Counted from the stretch's first letter, positions 18,380-27,533 are shown. The stretch: 64,000 nt of DNA from Campylobacter concisus (GCF_003048835.2 NZ_CP060705.1:1178001-1242000); one strand, 5' to 3'. Notes: generated by a model not told the origin, from the letters alone. Program-made: numbers and translations.

Positions 18380-18961
18380 TTACGCTTTGAAAACTTTTTC
18401 AAGATGCGCCTCATACTCTTTTAGATCTCTTGGCACATCTGGCATCTTGATGACATCGTAGCAGACAAAATATGGAAGTGGCTTCATGCCCAAAAACTCA
18501 TTTGCCTTTCTAAAATGAAAATAAACTCCATCAACGCCGCGCGCCTCAAAAAACTCATTTGGATCGCTAAATGCCTCGGCTGGGGCATTCCAAGTAAGGC
18601 TTAGCATAAAATTCTTGCCATTTAACAAGCCGCCTTTGCCGTAGTTTTTGGCTGGATCTATCCTGTGCCTGCCATCACTCGTATAAAGCTTGTCGTGTCC
18701 TGCTGTAAAGACCTCGTCGATATATTTTTTCACTATCCAAGGCTCGCCCATCCACCAAGCTGGCATCTGCCAAACTACCGCATCCATCCAAAGAAATTTC
18801 TCAACTTCAGCCTCAATATCATAGCCTTGATCTATCACGGTTTGCTTTACCTCGTGACCCATTTTCGCTAGTTTTTCGCACGCGAGATCGTGAAGTGTTT
18901 GATTGAGCCTGCCATCTGAATGACCAAATTTTTTGCCGCCATTTATAAGTAAGATTTTCAT
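18380..18961 (-). CDS. mdaB: NAD(P)H:quinone oxidoreductase, MdaB family
   Basis: The 193-residue flavodoxin-like protein begins KILLINGGKKFGHSDGRLN, the FMN phosphate-binding loop, followed by WMDAVVWQMPAWWMGEPWIVKKYIDEVF and LLNGKNFMLSLTWNAP, characteristic of MdaB. In Helicobacter and Campylobacter this enzyme reduces quinones by two electrons and protects against oxidative stress. It appears to be a single gene between the lipoprotein and mnmE, with an AGGAG site before the ATG. The length matches MdaB homologues. Confidence 0.9.
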   Translation of the reverse strand: MKILLINGGKKFGHSDGRLNQTLHDLACEKLAKMGHEVKQTVIDQGYDIEAEVEKFLWMDAVVWQMPAWWMGEPWIVKKYIDEVFTAGHDKLYTSDGRHRIDPAKNYGKGGLLNGKNFMLSLTWNAPAEAFSDPNEFFEARGVDGVYFHFRKANEFLGMKPLPYFVCYDVIKMPDVPRDLKEYEAHLEKVFKA

Positions 18962-19003
18962 ATTCTCTCCTTTAAAAAGCGCAAATTTTAACCAAAAAAA
19001 GTA

Positions 19004-20329
19004 TCATTTTCCTAAACAAAAATGACTAAACATCTCGTCTAAAATTTCGCTTCTCTCAAATGGCTTTGTGATACTTGCAAGTGCCTTTATCGCAATATTT
19101 AGCTCATAAGCAAAAATTTCTAACTCCTCTTCATTTAGTCTTAAAAACGCCCTTTTTAAAGCCTCGCTCGCCTCTTTGCAGCTTAAAATTTGGCGGTTTG
19201 AGCTTAGCATGATCTCGTCGGTGTCTTGCGTCTTGAGATAACCCTCAAGCTCTTTTAAAACTACGCTTGTATCATTTTTTGCTGAAATTTTGATAGCGCC
19301 CTCTAACTCTATGTCAAATTTAAACGCCAGATCGCTTTTATTTAGGATAAAAAAGGCTTTTTTGTTTGAGCTAGAAACGAGCCTAATTATCTCTTTATCT
19401 TGCTCGTCGCTTGGGCAAGAGCCGTCAAATACAGCTAGGATGATGTCTGCCTCGTTTATGGCTGAGATCGAGTAGTTTATACCGATTTGCTCGATCTTTC
19501 CAGCATCTTTTCTGATGCCTGCGGTGTCTATTATGCGAACTAGATGTGAGCCGATCTTGAAATTTTCTTCTATCCTATCTCTAGTCGTGCCAGCCTCGTC
19601 GCTGACGATCGCGCGCTCATATGCCAAAAATGAGTTTAAAATGGAGCTTTTGCCAACATTTGGCTTACCAACGATAGCGATCTTAAAGCCATCTATGAGC
19701 CCTCTTCTTTGCTCGCTAAGAGTGGCTATGCGCTCTAGCTTCTCGCTATTTTTTAAAAGCATCTGCTTAGTCTGCTCTAGTAAATTTGCAGGCAGATCAT
19801 CATCAGCGTAGTCAATCATAGTCTCAACAAAGGCAAGAGTTTTGACCACTTCACCCCTGATCTCGCCTACAAATTTACTAAGATCACCTTGCATTTGGCG
19901 GGTCAAAATTTTAGCAGCGATCTCGCTTTTTGAAGTGATGAGCCCTTGCATCGCCTCGGCCTTGGCTAGATCCATCTTGCCATTTAAAAATGCTCGCTTG
20001 CTAAACTCGCCTGGCATTGCCAGCCTAGCACCAGCTCTTATTAGCTCATTTAAAATTCTCTCGCTCACCATCACGCCGCCATGAGTTTGAAACTCGACGA
20101 TGTCCTCACCAGTAAAGCTCGCTGGGGCTTTAAAATATATAACTATGCCCTCGTCTAAAAATTCATCATCAATGGAGTAAATTTTGGCTAGTTTTGCGTA
20201 TCTTGGCTCTAAATTTGAAAGTTTAAGGAGTTTTAAAGAGGTGGCAAGGGCGTCCTTACCGCTAAGTCTTACGATAGAAACTGAGCCGATGCCATAAGCT
20301 GTGGCAAGGGCTGCGATAGTTTCACTCAT
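19004..20329 (-). CDS. mnmE: tRNA modification GTPase MnmE
   Basis: With MnmG, MnmE installs the cmnm5U34 modification on tRNA. The 441-residue protein has the N-terminal folate-binding part ([25 protein letters not shown]) and the G domain with P-loop [14 protein letters not shown], the switch-region motif GTTRD, DTAG and NKSD. The C-terminal CLGK is the catalytic C-x-G-K motif (isoleucine is more usual at the second position). Its ATG overlaps the stop of jag as ATGA, so it is the terminal gene of the rpmH-rnpA-yidD-yidC-jag-mnmE run. Confidence 0.97.
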   Translation of the reverse strand: MSETIAALATAYGIGSVSIVRLSGKDALATSLKLLKLSNLEPRYAKLAKIYSIDDEFLDEGIVIYFKAPASFTGEDIVEFQTHGGVMVSERILNELIRAGARLAMPGEFSKRAFLNGKMDLAKAEAMQGLITSKSEIAAKILTRQMQGDLSKFVGEIRGEVVKTLAFVETMIDYADDDLPANLLEQTKQMLLKNSEKLERIATLSEQRRGLIDGFKIAIVGKPNVGKSSILNSFLAYERAIVSDEAGTTRDRIEENFKIGSHLVRIIDTAGIRKDAGKIEQIGINYSISAINEADIILAVFDGSCPSDEQDKEIIRLVSSSNKKAFFILNKSDLAFKFDIELEGAIKISAKNDTSVVLKELEGYLKTQDTDEIMLSSNRQILSCKEASEALKRAFLRLNEEELEIFAYELNIAIKALASITKPFERSEILDEMFSHFCLGK

Positions 20330-21417
20330 TTTTTGAAAAAGTCATTTACAACGACAAATTTGCCGTCATTGCCACTTTTTATGCCGACATATTTATCTGG
20401 GAATTTCTCACGTAGCTTTTCAAGCGCGATCTTAACCAAAATCCCATCAAGTGGCTTCGTTTGCGCTCTACCGCTATTTTGCACACGCTCAATCACGCCA
20501 TTTAAGTATTGATCCATCATAGCTTCTTGATTTTGTAAAAACTGCGCGATCTCTAGGCGGATAGCAAGGTTGTATTTTGAATTTAGCCAGTTGTAAAGCA
20601 TATAAGATATCGCTTTATATCTATAGCCCTCTTTGCCGATAAGTAGCGCCGCATCAGCTCCGTCTAGCTCAATAAGCACGGTCTCGTCGTTAAATTTACT
20701 AACCTCTATCTTATCTATCTCAAAGCAGCTAGCTTTAAAAAGACGCGTCATACCCTCTTTTATCTCTGGCAAGATGGCATCAAAGTCGATCACAACCTTC
20801 TCTTTTTTCTCTTTTGGCAAAGCTTGAGGTACACTCTCTTCATCTGTATGGTTGAAATTTTCGATGATTGAAGTATCTAGGATATTTTTAGGAGCACTTT
20901 TGCTAGCTTGTGACTCTTTTGCTTCTTTTTGCTCTCTTTGTTCTTTAGGCGCCTTTGGCTCATCAAGTCTTTTTATAACATATCCTGGCTCTTCAGCCTC
21001 TTTTTCGCCCTTTTCAGCAAAGGCATCTTTTGCAAGAGCTGAGTTTTTCTCGCTTAAATTTTGCTTTTCATTTTTATGCTCTTTTTGTTCAGACCTAGCC
21101 TCATTTTTCTCATCTTTGTGCTTTTTAGGATTTCGCTTTTTATCATTATGATCGTGTTTTTTGCTCTGTTTTTTCTCTTCTTTTACAGGCTCGTTTTCAT
21201 CGCTTTTTTTAGCAAAATTTCTATCATTTTTTGGTTTTTGCTGTGGTTTTGGCTGATTTTCTAAATTTGCCTCAATGATCGCTGTCTTTTTAAAAAATCC
21301 AAAAATTCCACCGCTTGGGTGTTGCAAAACCTTTATATCAAGCTCAGTAACCGAGCAGTTAAGCTGCTCGGCTGCCTTTTGAAATGCCTCTTGGAGAGTA
21401 TTTGCTTCTATTCTCAT
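20326..21417 (-). CDS. jag: Jag/KhpB-family RNA-binding protein
   Basis: The 363-residue protein has a Jag-N domain ([20 protein letters not shown]... [12 protein letters not shown]), a charged lysine/glutamate-rich linker at about residues 55-200, and a KH domain ([22 protein letters not shown]). The C-terminal R3H region is degenerate: where the family has R-x-x-x-H it reads [18 protein letters not shown]. KhpB proteins bind RNA and, with KhpA, influence cell-envelope growth. The ATG overlaps the yidC stop by one base (TAATG) and its own stop overlaps mnmE. The linker composition is low-complexity, so alignments there mean little. Confidence 0.88.
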   Translation of the reverse strand: MRIEANTLQEAFQKAAEQLNCSVTELDIKVLQHPSGGIFGFFKKTAIIEANLENQPKPQQKPKNDRNFAKKSDENEPVKEEKKQSKKHDHNDKKRNPKKHKDEKNEARSEQKEHKNEKQNLSEKNSALAKDAFAEKGEKEAEEPGYVIKRLDEPKAPKEQREQKEAKESQASKSAPKNILDTSIIENFNHTDEESVPQALPKEKKEKVVIDFDAILPEIKEGMTRLFKASCFEIDKIEVSKFNDETVLIELDGADAALLIGKEGYRYKAISYMLYNWLNSKYNLAIRLEIAQFLQNQEAMMDQYLNGVIERVQNSGRAQTKPLDGILVKIALEKLREKFPDKYVGIKSGNDGKFVVVNDFFKK

Positions 21418-22970
21418 TAAGCCTTTACCTCCGCAGCTTTTTTATATTTTTCAAAAAGTTTATTTACAAAGACTTGTTGAACGACCGAACAAACGTTATT
21501 TACAAACCAGTAAAGCGTAAGACCTGCTGGGAATGTCACAAAGAAAAATGTGAAGATCAAAGGCAAGAATTTCATAACCTTTTCTTGCATAGGATCGGTA
21601 AATGTCGTTGGTGTAAGTTTTTGTTGTAAAAACATCGTTAGACCCATTAAAATAGGCAGCACAAAGTATGGATCCATCACTGAAAGGTCGTGTATCCAAA
21701 GTATCCACGGCGCGCCTTTTAGCTCGATCGCGTTTAGTAAAACGCGGTAGATCGCAAAAAATACCGGAATTTGAAGCAATATCGGCAAGCAGCCACCCAT
21801 TGGGTTTGCGCCATGTTTTTTGTACAGCTCCATCATATGGACTTGCATCTTTTGCTTATCGTCTTTATATTTTGTTTGGATCTCTTTTACCTTTGGAGCA
21901 AGCTCTTTTAGCTTATTCATCGATAGCATACCCTTATATGTAAGCGGGAATAAAACTATCCTTATAACAAGCGTTAGCACGACTATCGCCCAGCCCCAGT
22001 TGCCAATATAGTTATGTAAGAAATTTAAGAATGCAAACATCGGCTTTGCTATAAATGTAAACCAACCATACTCGATAACGTCATTTAGTCTCTCGTCCAT
22101 CGAGCTTAAAATTTTATGCTCTTTTGGTCCGATGTAAGCGCCTAGTTTTAAGCTATCATTTGCCTTTACAAAGACGATAGGATTGTTATTTGCATCTTTA
22201 TCAACAACAGCTTCAAATGGCTTATTAAATGAGTAAAATAGCGCTGTGTAGTATCTATCAGATGCAGCTGCTATAGTTGTGTTTGCATAGTTTTTAACCT
22301 CTTTTGCATCGCCATCTTCTATGATATTTAGGCTATCGTCTGTATTTCTAAGCATGACACCATGAACTGTGTAGCTATCTATCGCGATGTTTGGCCTAAA
22401 GCCAGGAGTGATGAAATAATCAACACTTTTACTTAAATTTACTTCAACTTCATAGTGACCATTTGGGTAGAATTTGATATTTTTTGTGACTGTAACACCG
22501 TCTAAAATTTGAGTGAGTTTTATAGTTTTAAGCTCGCTGCTAGCATCTACCTCGCTAGCGTCACTACTATATGCAACCTTAAAAGCATCAGCATTTAAAG
22601 CGCTATCGTTAAATCTAAGTTCAAGCGGCAGTGGATTTTGTGAAACAAGCTCGATTTTGTTGCCATCTTCTGTTTTATACTTATCTTCGGTGAGATAAAA
22701 CTTTGCAATCCTACCTAGCTTATCTATCTTTGCTTCGTAGCTTTGACCTTTGATGGTAGCGATTATCTCATTTGAAGCTAAATTTTCATTTGATTTTGGA
22801 GTATCGTTAGTAGAGGCTGGAGCTTTGCTTTGATCCATTGTTTGAGAGATCGTTGTCTGGTTTTGCTCTAGTGGAGCTCTTTTTGGCATAAAAAAGTCAT
22901 ATACTATGAAAAATACGATTGACAAAAGTGCTGCAAGAAGCAACCTTTTTTGCATAGACATCTGTTCCAT
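21417..22970 (-). CDS. yidC: Membrane protein insertase YidC
   Basis: YidC inserts and folds inner-membrane proteins alone or with SecYEG. The 517-residue protein has an N-terminal signal-anchor (LLLAALLSIVFFIVYDFF), a large periplasmic P1 domain of about 280 residues, then the conserved core of five helices beginning IGNWGWAIVVLTLVIRIVLFP, with MQVHMMELYKKHGANPMGGC in the cytoplasmic hairpin and FPAGLTLYWFVNNVCSVVQQ near the end. This is the Gram-negative type. It sits one base from yidD and overlaps jag, the classical order. Confidence 0.97.
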   Translation of the reverse strand: MEQMSMQKRLLLAALLSIVFFIVYDFFMPKRAPLEQNQTTISQTMDQSKAPASTNDTPKSNENLASNEIIATIKGQSYEAKIDKLGRIAKFYLTEDKYKTEDGNKIELVSQNPLPLELRFNDSALNADAFKVAYSSDASEVDASSELKTIKLTQILDGVTVTKNIKFYPNGHYEVEVNLSKSVDYFITPGFRPNIAIDSYTVHGVMLRNTDDSLNIIEDGDAKEVKNYANTTIAAASDRYYTALFYSFNKPFEAVVDKDANNNPIVFVKANDSLKLGAYIGPKEHKILSSMDERLNDVIEYGWFTFIAKPMFAFLNFLHNYIGNWGWAIVVLTLVIRIVLFPLTYKGMLSMNKLKELAPKVKEIQTKYKDDKQKMQVHMMELYKKHGANPMGGCLPILLQIPVFFAIYRVLLNAIELKGAPWILWIHDLSVMDPYFVLPILMGLTMFLQQKLTPTTFTDPMQEKVMKFLPLIFTFFFVTFPAGLTLYWFVNNVCSVVQQVFVNKLFEKYKKAAEVKA

Positions 22971-23321
22971 TTATTTTTTTTCCTTTAATTTATCTAATAC
23001 TTTTACGACATAAAATTTACTATTTTGGCAAGGGATAAACCAGAAATTTACATTTTTGGTATCACTTTTTTGAAATATAAAACATGAGTTAAATTTTTTG
23101 CGGATGATTGGGTAGTTGATACCGCCTTTGAAAAGTTGATTGCATCTTAAAATTCGCATGAATGTTGCAAAAAAAGCAGAGAAAAAGCTGTTTGTTTGAA
23201 ATTCCCAAATGGCGTATTGTGAGCAAGTCGGATAGTAGCGACAGCTTTTTGGCAGAAGTATGGAAATATATTTTTGATAAAAAGCGATAAATTTAATCGC
23301 AAATTTTTTCATTTTAGACAT
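22971..23321 (-). CDS. yidD: YidD membrane-insertion efficiency factor
   Basis: The 116-residue protein has the YidD hallmarks YQKYISILLPKSCRYYPTCS, with the conserved cysteines of C-R-Y-x-P-T-C-S, and RILRCNQLFKGG. An N-terminal amphipathic helix is expected to bind the membrane. Family members run 70-90 residues; the last 40 residues here (from about YPIIRKKF) are an extra basic, aromatic tail. The ATG overlaps the rnpA stop by 13 bases, and yidC follows directly. Confidence 0.93.
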   Translation of the reverse strand: MSKMKKFAIKFIAFYQKYISILLPKSCRYYPTCSQYAIWEFQTNSFFSAFFATFMRILRCNQLFKGGINYPIIRKKFNSCFIFQKSDTKNVNFWFIPCQNSKFYVVKVLDKLKEKK

Positions 23322-23644
23322 CCCATTTTTTTTGTAGACCAGCTCAAATTTTTACAAATTTTGTCAAATGAAATTTCTGTAATTCCATTTTTTGCGACCA
23401 TAATGTAAGTGCCATCTTTTAGCTCGTTAGAAATAGAAAAAAAAGCAGCTCTTAAAAGCCTCTTTGCTCTATTTCTAACTACTGCTTTTCCCACTTTTTT
23501 GCTAGCAACAACTGCTAATTTTTTTTCAATTGTAGGTTTATAAAAAACTACGCAAGCGTCGCAGTGCCATTTACTGGCCTCTTTATAAACCTGAGAAAAT
23601 TCTCTCGAGTCACTTAGTGACTCAAAACCAGCTAAGCAGCCAAT
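23309..23644 (-). CDS. rnpA: Ribonuclease P protein component RnpA, likely non-canonical AUU start
   Basis: RnpA binds the RNase P RNA and aids 5' maturation of tRNA. The frame contains the signature [17 protein letters not shown] and the upstream region [19 protein letters not shown], which matches the conserved N-terminal half. No ATG, GTG or TTG occurs between the in-frame TAG and that region. The only table-11 initiator is ATT at 23642-23644, nine bases after an AAAGG and overlapping the end of rpmH by 13 bases. It gives 111 residues, close to C. jejuni RnpA. The GTG at 23494 would yield 61 residues, missing half the fold. A sequence error or a frame slip from rpmH are alternatives. Confidence 0.85.
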   Translation of the reverse strand: MGCLAGFESLSDSREFSQVYKEASKWHCDACVVFYKPTIEKKLAVVASKKVGKAVVRNRAKRLLRAAFFSISNELKDGTYIMVAKNGITEISFDKICKNLSWSTKKMGCLK

Positions 23645-23766
23645 CTTTTTCTACCTTTAGCACGTCTAGCGTTGATAACCTTGCGGCCATTTTTAGTTTT
23701 CATTCTTAAACGAAAGCCGTGAGTGCGTTTTTTAGGGGTTTTATGAGGTTGATAAGTCCTTTTCAT
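23632..23766 (-). CDS. rpmH: Ribosomal protein bL34
   Basis: This short frame encodes 44 residues beginning [19 protein letters not shown] and ending in an arginine/lysine-rich GRKRLAA, the standard L34 sequence and length of the large ribosomal subunit. An AAGGAT site lies upstream of the ATG at 23764-23766. It is the first gene of the operon through rnpA, yidD, yidC, jag and mnmE, and its last codons overlap the start of rnpA. A possible -10 (TATATT, 23783-23788 on the minus strand) precedes it. Confidence 0.97.
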   Translation of the reverse strand: MKRTYQPHKTPKKRTHGFRLRMKTKNGRKVINARRAKGRKRLAA

Positions 23767-23877
23767 TTCTATCCTTAAAGTTAATATAAAAAGTGGGATT
23801 TTATCAAAGCAATACTTAAATTCCTTTGAATAAATCAGCCCGAAAAAACTATAATTTAAACTTTAAGTAAATCAAGT

Positions 23878-23883
23878 TATAAT
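23878..23883 (+). promoter_or_regulatory. -10 very close to the UDG-like start (possible leaderless mRNA)
   Basis: A perfect TATAAT ends 6 bases before the ATG at 23890, so transcription from it would start at or next to the start codon. A second TATAAT at 23850-23855 would give a leader of about 28 bases, but no good ribosome-binding site is visible in it. Confidence 0.4.
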
Positions 23884-23889
23884 CCAAAA

Positions 23890-24543
23890 ATGAAATTTCA
23901 TAAAAATAAAGATCTCTTAGAAAAATTACTTTTTTTAAAAGCGATCGGTTACAATTTTATAGATGAAAATTTTCTTAATTTAAGCAAATATCAAGATTAT
24001 AACAGCATAGACGAGCTAAATAGTGAGATAAAAAAGTGCTCTCTTTGCTTTTTGAGAAATAGCTCAAAGTGCGTTTTTACTGGCTTTGGCGATAAAAATA
24101 GCAAGATAATGTTCGTATCGCTTTGCAAAAAAGATGATTATTTTGAAGGCACAAGTGGCAAAATTTTAGAAAATGCTATAAATAATGGCTTAAATTTAGA
24201 AAAAGATAGTGTCTATATAAGCTTGCTTTTGCGCTGTGAAATTTCAAATAGTGACGCGAAAAATCAAGCGTTAAAGAGCTCGTTTGAGCTTTGTAGGCCA
24301 TATCTTTTAGAAGAGATAAGGCTTATTAAGCCAAAAATTATCATCACTTTAGGAGAGGAAGCTTTTATGCATCTTTATCCAAATTTGCTCTCAAAGGGCG
24401 GATTTTCAAGCATAAGAGGGAGCATTTTAAAAGATGATGATAGGTTTATAATGCCAACTTTTTCAACAGAGTGGATCAGCAAAAATCCAAGTTTTGAAGA
24501 AAATTTTATAGATGATTTGAAAAAAATCAAGGGAGTGATATGA
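23890..24543 (+). CDS. Uracil-DNA-glycosylase-superfamily protein (family 4-like) with altered catalytic motifs
   Basis: The 217-residue protein has the cysteine pattern of Fe-S family 4 UDGs: C50 and C53 (KKCSLC), C116 (LLLRC) and C135 (ELCRPYL), with LIKPKIIITLGEEA matching the core strand after the fourth cysteine. The catalytic motif expected as G-E-A-P-G-x-x-E is replaced by FVSLCKKDDYF, and the late H-P-S/A motif by TFSTEW. It may therefore have lost uracil excision or act on another substrate. C. jejuni has a related gene next to the same periplasmic protein. Its stop overlaps the next ATG (ATGA). Confidence 0.72.
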   Translation: MKFHKNKDLLEKLLFLKAIGYNFIDENFLNLSKYQDYNSIDELNSEIKKCSLCFLRNSSKCVFTGFGDKNSKIMFVSLCKKDDYFEGTSGKILENAINNGLNLEKDSVYISLLLRCEISNSDAKNQALKSSFELCRPYLLEEIRLIKPKIIITLGEEAFMHLYPNLLSKGGFSSIRGSILKDDDRFIMPTFSTEWISKNPSFEENFIDDLKKIKGVI

Positions 24544-25820
24544 AAAGAATTTTTCTTTTTTTAGTTATATTTGTAAGCCTTTTTGCAGCGCAAAATGAAG
24601 CCTTAAGCGAGGCGCAAGACGAGATCACTGAGGCAAAATTTGAAAGCAACATCACTAAAAATCAAAGCCTCTCAAGCATACCACCAGCAAAGATCACTTA
24701 CATAAATTTAGAGCCAGATTTTTGTGATAACTCTTGCCTAAATGAGCTTATTAAGAGCGATATGTTAGCTAGCTTTATGGCTAGATTTGAGCCAGCAAAG
24801 ATAGATGATAAAGCACTTTTAGACCTTTACGCTTCGCTTGGCGGAGAGATGGTTTTAAAGCTTGCACAAAGCGATAAGATAGCGGTTATCATCCCTCAAA
24901 AGATTATAAAATCATACGCAAATGTCGTATCAAACGCTATTTTGAGCTACATCTTAAAGCAAGATGCAAATGTCGAAGTGAAATTTATAAATAGCAGCGA
25001 CGAGAGCCTTCAAAACCTTCAAAATGCGCTTCAAAACGCTAGAAACGAAGGTTTTATCTACTTTATAGCAGCCCTTACTCAAAATGGCGCAAACATAGTA
25101 AATTCTCTCATCTTGCCAAACGAACTCATCTACATCCCAAGCGTTCATAGCTCTTTTATGGCAGCTCCAAAGCCAAATTTGATCTTTGGTGGAGTTGATT
25201 ACAAAGCGCAAATTTCAGCCCTGCTAGCTTTTGCCAACGAAAAAATAGTCGCCTTTGACGATGGCAGCGCGCTAGCACAAAAGCTAAATGAGTATGTGCG
25301 CATGCAAAGCAACGACTACTACGAGAGCTCGATCACTGGCAAAGATATAAATTTAAACGACACTTTAAGTAAAAAGTCTAAATTTGATAACGCAAGCGTC
25401 TTTTTAAACATCCCTATAGTTAAAGCTTCGCTTGTGGCAACGCAGATGAGAGGCTTTGAGATAAAGCCTTACGCGCTTTTAAGCACGCAGATAAATTTCT
25501 TGCCAAATATCTTTAGCGCTATCACGCAAAGAGATAGACAAAACCTCTTTGTGGCAAATTCGCTAAATTTACTTGATGAGAGATTTTTAGGACTTGGAGA
25601 TCTTTTTGGAGTTGATTTTAGATACTCACAGATCGGCTATTCAAGCGCCTTGGGAGTGGAGTATATCTATACAAATTTCATAAACAAAAGTGCCAGCAAA
25701 ATTTTTGCTGAGAGGGTTGAGGGCTCGCAAGTTTTATATGATGTAAAAATTTATGATACAAAAAGCGATCACTTTAATGAGGTAAATTCGCAGGAGCAAA
25801 ACAGCACAAGCGGAATTTAG
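24540..25820 (+). CDS. Periplasmic protein of unknown function (possible LppC/periplasmic-binding-like fold)
   Basis: The 426-residue protein has a signal peptide (MKRIFLFLVIFVSLFAAQ). The body alternates strand and helix: KIAVIIPQKIIKSYANVVSNAI, then FIYFIAALTQNGANIVNSLI and IYIPSVHSSFMAAPK, which is reminiscent of LppC/type-1 periplasmic-binding folds. Two cysteines in FCDNSCLNE near residue 62 may form a disulfide. It is translationally coupled to the UDG-like gene. C. jejuni has a putative periplasmic protein in the same spot. The fold assignment is tentative and the ligand unknown. Confidence 0.65.
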   Translation: MKRIFLFLVIFVSLFAAQNEALSEAQDEITEAKFESNITKNQSLSSIPPAKITYINLEPDFCDNSCLNELIKSDMLASFMARFEPAKIDDKALLDLYASLGGEMVLKLAQSDKIAVIIPQKIIKSYANVVSNAILSYILKQDANVEVKFINSSDESLQNLQNALQNARNEGFIYFIAALTQNGANIVNSLILPNELIYIPSVHSSFMAAPKPNLIFGGVDYKAQISALLAFANEKIVAFDDGSALAQKLNEYVRMQSNDYYESSITGKDINLNDTLSKKSKFDNASVFLNIPIVKASLVATQMRGFEIKPYALLSTQINFLPNIFSAITQRDRQNLFVANSLNLLDERFLGLGDLFGVDFRYSQIGYSSALGVEYIYTNFINKSASKIFAERVEGSQVLYDVKIYDTKSDHFNEVNSQEQNSTSGI

Positions 25821-25832
25821 CAGTTTTGCTTG

Positions 25833-26222
25833 CTAAAATTTAACCTCATTTATAAAAGTTTTCATGCTCTCATATATCTTTGCTAGCCTGCCATCTTTCA
25901 TAAAAGCTAGCGTGATAGTCGCTTTAAAGAGCACTTTTTCGACATCTTTTTCATCAAATTTATAAATTTCTTGCTCTAAAACAAGACTTGCCTTTTTAAG
26001 CTCTATGAGCTTTGTTCTTACAAAAACCTCGTCGCCAAGCACGGCTGAAGCGAGAAATTTAGCTTCAAGAGCTGAAACGACAAAGTATCCGCCCTCTTTT
26101 GTGAAATTTAGCCCAGCCTCAAAAAAAGCTTCACTTCTAGCTCGCTCGCAATATTTAATATAGTTTGTATGATAGACGATGCCGCCTGCATCGGTATCTT
26201 CGTAATAAATTCTTATTTTCAC
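25833..26222 (-). CDS. ybgC: YbgC/FadM-family acyl-CoA thioesterase
   Basis: The 129-residue hotdog-fold protein starts with the signature YYEDTDAGGIVYHTNYIKYCERARSE, containing the catalytic aspartate of the YbgC family. YbgC hydrolyses short-chain acyl-CoA or acyl-ACP and associates with the Tol-Pal region in many Gram-negatives, though no tol genes are here. The start is a GTG at 26220-26222, preceded by AAGGAG. The gene converges on the periplasmic protein gene. Substrate chain length cannot be deduced. Confidence 0.92.
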   Translation of the reverse strand: MKIRIYYEDTDAGGIVYHTNYIKYCERARSEAFFEAGLNFTKEGGYFVVSALEAKFLASAVLGDEVFVRTKLIELKKASLVLEQEIYKFDEKDVEKVLFKATITLAFMKDGRLAKIYESMKTFINEVKF

Positions 26223-26242
26223 AGCAAAGCTCCTTTAAATTT

Positions 26243-26758
26243 TCATTTGCTCTTACTAGGCTTGCCTTTAGCGCCTCTAGTTATTGTAAGCGACTGATCA
26301 TAAAACAAGATAAGCACCACCGAAACGCCCACACCAAGGGCTAGCGAAACCGTCGTGGTCGTGATGGCATTATCAAAAAATATGATCAAATACTCATTTT
26401 TCTTAGCGATACTTGTCTCATTTAAAAATGAAAAAAGTGCCAATATCCCTTTATATGCAAAAACTCCTGGTACCATCGGCAAAAGCGCTGGAAATGCGAT
26501 GATCTCAGCTGGCACCTTTAGCCGTTTGGCAAAGAGCATGCCTAAGATTCCGCTCATAAAAGAGACGATGAGCGTTGCGACACTGATGTTAAAAAATCCC
26601 ATCTGCATGATCCAAAAGCGGCTAGCATGCGCAAATGCAGCGAGCAAAGCACAAAAGATGAGAGTTCTTTTTGGAGGCGAGCTAGCATAGGCAAAGCCAA
26701 GTCCAGCCACCGCAGCAAAGCCAGCATCTACAAGCGTTTCACTAAAAAGCTCAAACAT
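26243..26758 (-). CDS. Threonine/serine exporter, C-terminal subunit (ThrE-C / DUF3815)
   Basis: The 171-residue protein has five hydrophobic segments and the conserved region FPALLPMVPGVFAYKGI, typical of the small domain of ThrE-type exporters. In Corynebacterium ThrE the two domains are fused; here, as in many proteobacteria, they are separate genes, and this one overlaps its partner by 8 bases. Export of threonine or serine is inferred from the family. Confidence 0.85.
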   Translation of the reverse strand: MFELFSETLVDAGFAAVAGLGFAYASSPPKRTLIFCALLAAFAHASRFWIMQMGFFNISVATLIVSFMSGILGMLFAKRLKVPAEIIAFPALLPMVPGVFAYKGILALFSFLNETSIAKKNEYLIIFFDNAITTTTVSLALGVGVSVVLILFYDQSLTITRGAKGKPSKSK

Positions 26759-27533
26759 TTAATATCTCCGCGCTGCTAAGCGTTAGCGTGATATAGACGC
26801 CAACAGCCATGCAAAGTATGAGGATGCCCGTGCTTATAGCCCTACTGATGCCAACAAGGGTGTTATCATTTAGGATATCAAAGACTGAATTTATGAGAAA
26901 AACGCCCGGCATCATAAAGAGCACAGACGAGCCTATCGCCACATCGCTTGTGTGCGTAAGACCGTAGGATACGCCAAGATAGGCGATAAATGAGACGACA
27001 AAGGATGTCAGGACGTATTGAATTTTTAAATTTACGCCCATTTTTGCAAGGGCAAATTTAAGAGTGTAGCCAACAAGCGTTGCAAAAAATATGCAAACAA
27101 CCGAGCCAGCATCGCCTCCAAAAAGTCTGCAAAATGCCGCATTTGCAAGGCTTATCAAGATAAGTGAGCTAGCAAATTTATTTGCACTAACACTCATCAC
27201 ACTATCAAAGCTCTCTTTAGCTTCATCTAAACTTAAACCCTCATCTAAAATTTGCCAGCTAAGTGAGGATAGCTCGGAAATTCTGTTAAAACTAACGTGC
27301 CCTAGAGGGATCTTTCTCACATAAGTTCGGCGCAGGGAGTTATCCTGTGAGTCCATCACACTAATAGTAAAATACTTCACGAAAATGGTCACGCTAACGT
27401 CGTATCCGTAGTGATTAGCTATGCGGTCGACGCACTTTTCTACGCGCGCAGTGTATGTGCCAGCACTCACCATAGCTGTTGTGTATTCGGCGAGAAAATT
27501 TGTTAAAATTTGAATATCAGGCTTGGCGTTCAT
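26751..27533 (-). CDS. Threonine/serine exporter, N-terminal subunit (ThrE-N / DUF1212)
   Basis: The 260-residue protein has a cytoplasmic N-terminal domain (LAEYTTAMVSAGTYTARVEKCV, VSVTIFVKYFTISV, FNRISELSSLSWQI) and then about five membrane helices from residue 115, including GSSVLFMMPGVFLINSVFDIL. This is the larger half of the split ThrE exporter and pairs with the overlapping 26243 gene. Its start overlaps the DUF4149 gene by 17 bases, so all three are probably one transcript. Confidence 0.87.
   Translation of the reverse strand: MNAKPDIQILTNFLAEYTTAMVSAGTYTARVEKCVDRIANHYGYDVSVTIFVKYFTISVMDSQDNSLRRTYVRKIPLGHVSFNRISELSSLSWQILDEGLSLDEAKESFDSVMSVSANKFASSLILISLANAAFCRLFGGDAGSVVCIFFATLVGYTLKFALAKMGVNLKIQYVLTSFVVSFIAYLGVSYGLTHTSDVAIGSSVLFMMPGVFLINSVFDILNDNTLVGISRAISTGILILCMAVGVYITLTLSSAEILNV

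Noticed and set aside
23309-23494. A 61-residue reading of rnpA from GTG 23494
   Set aside because: It would remove the conserved N-terminal half, which is encoded in the same frame just upstream.
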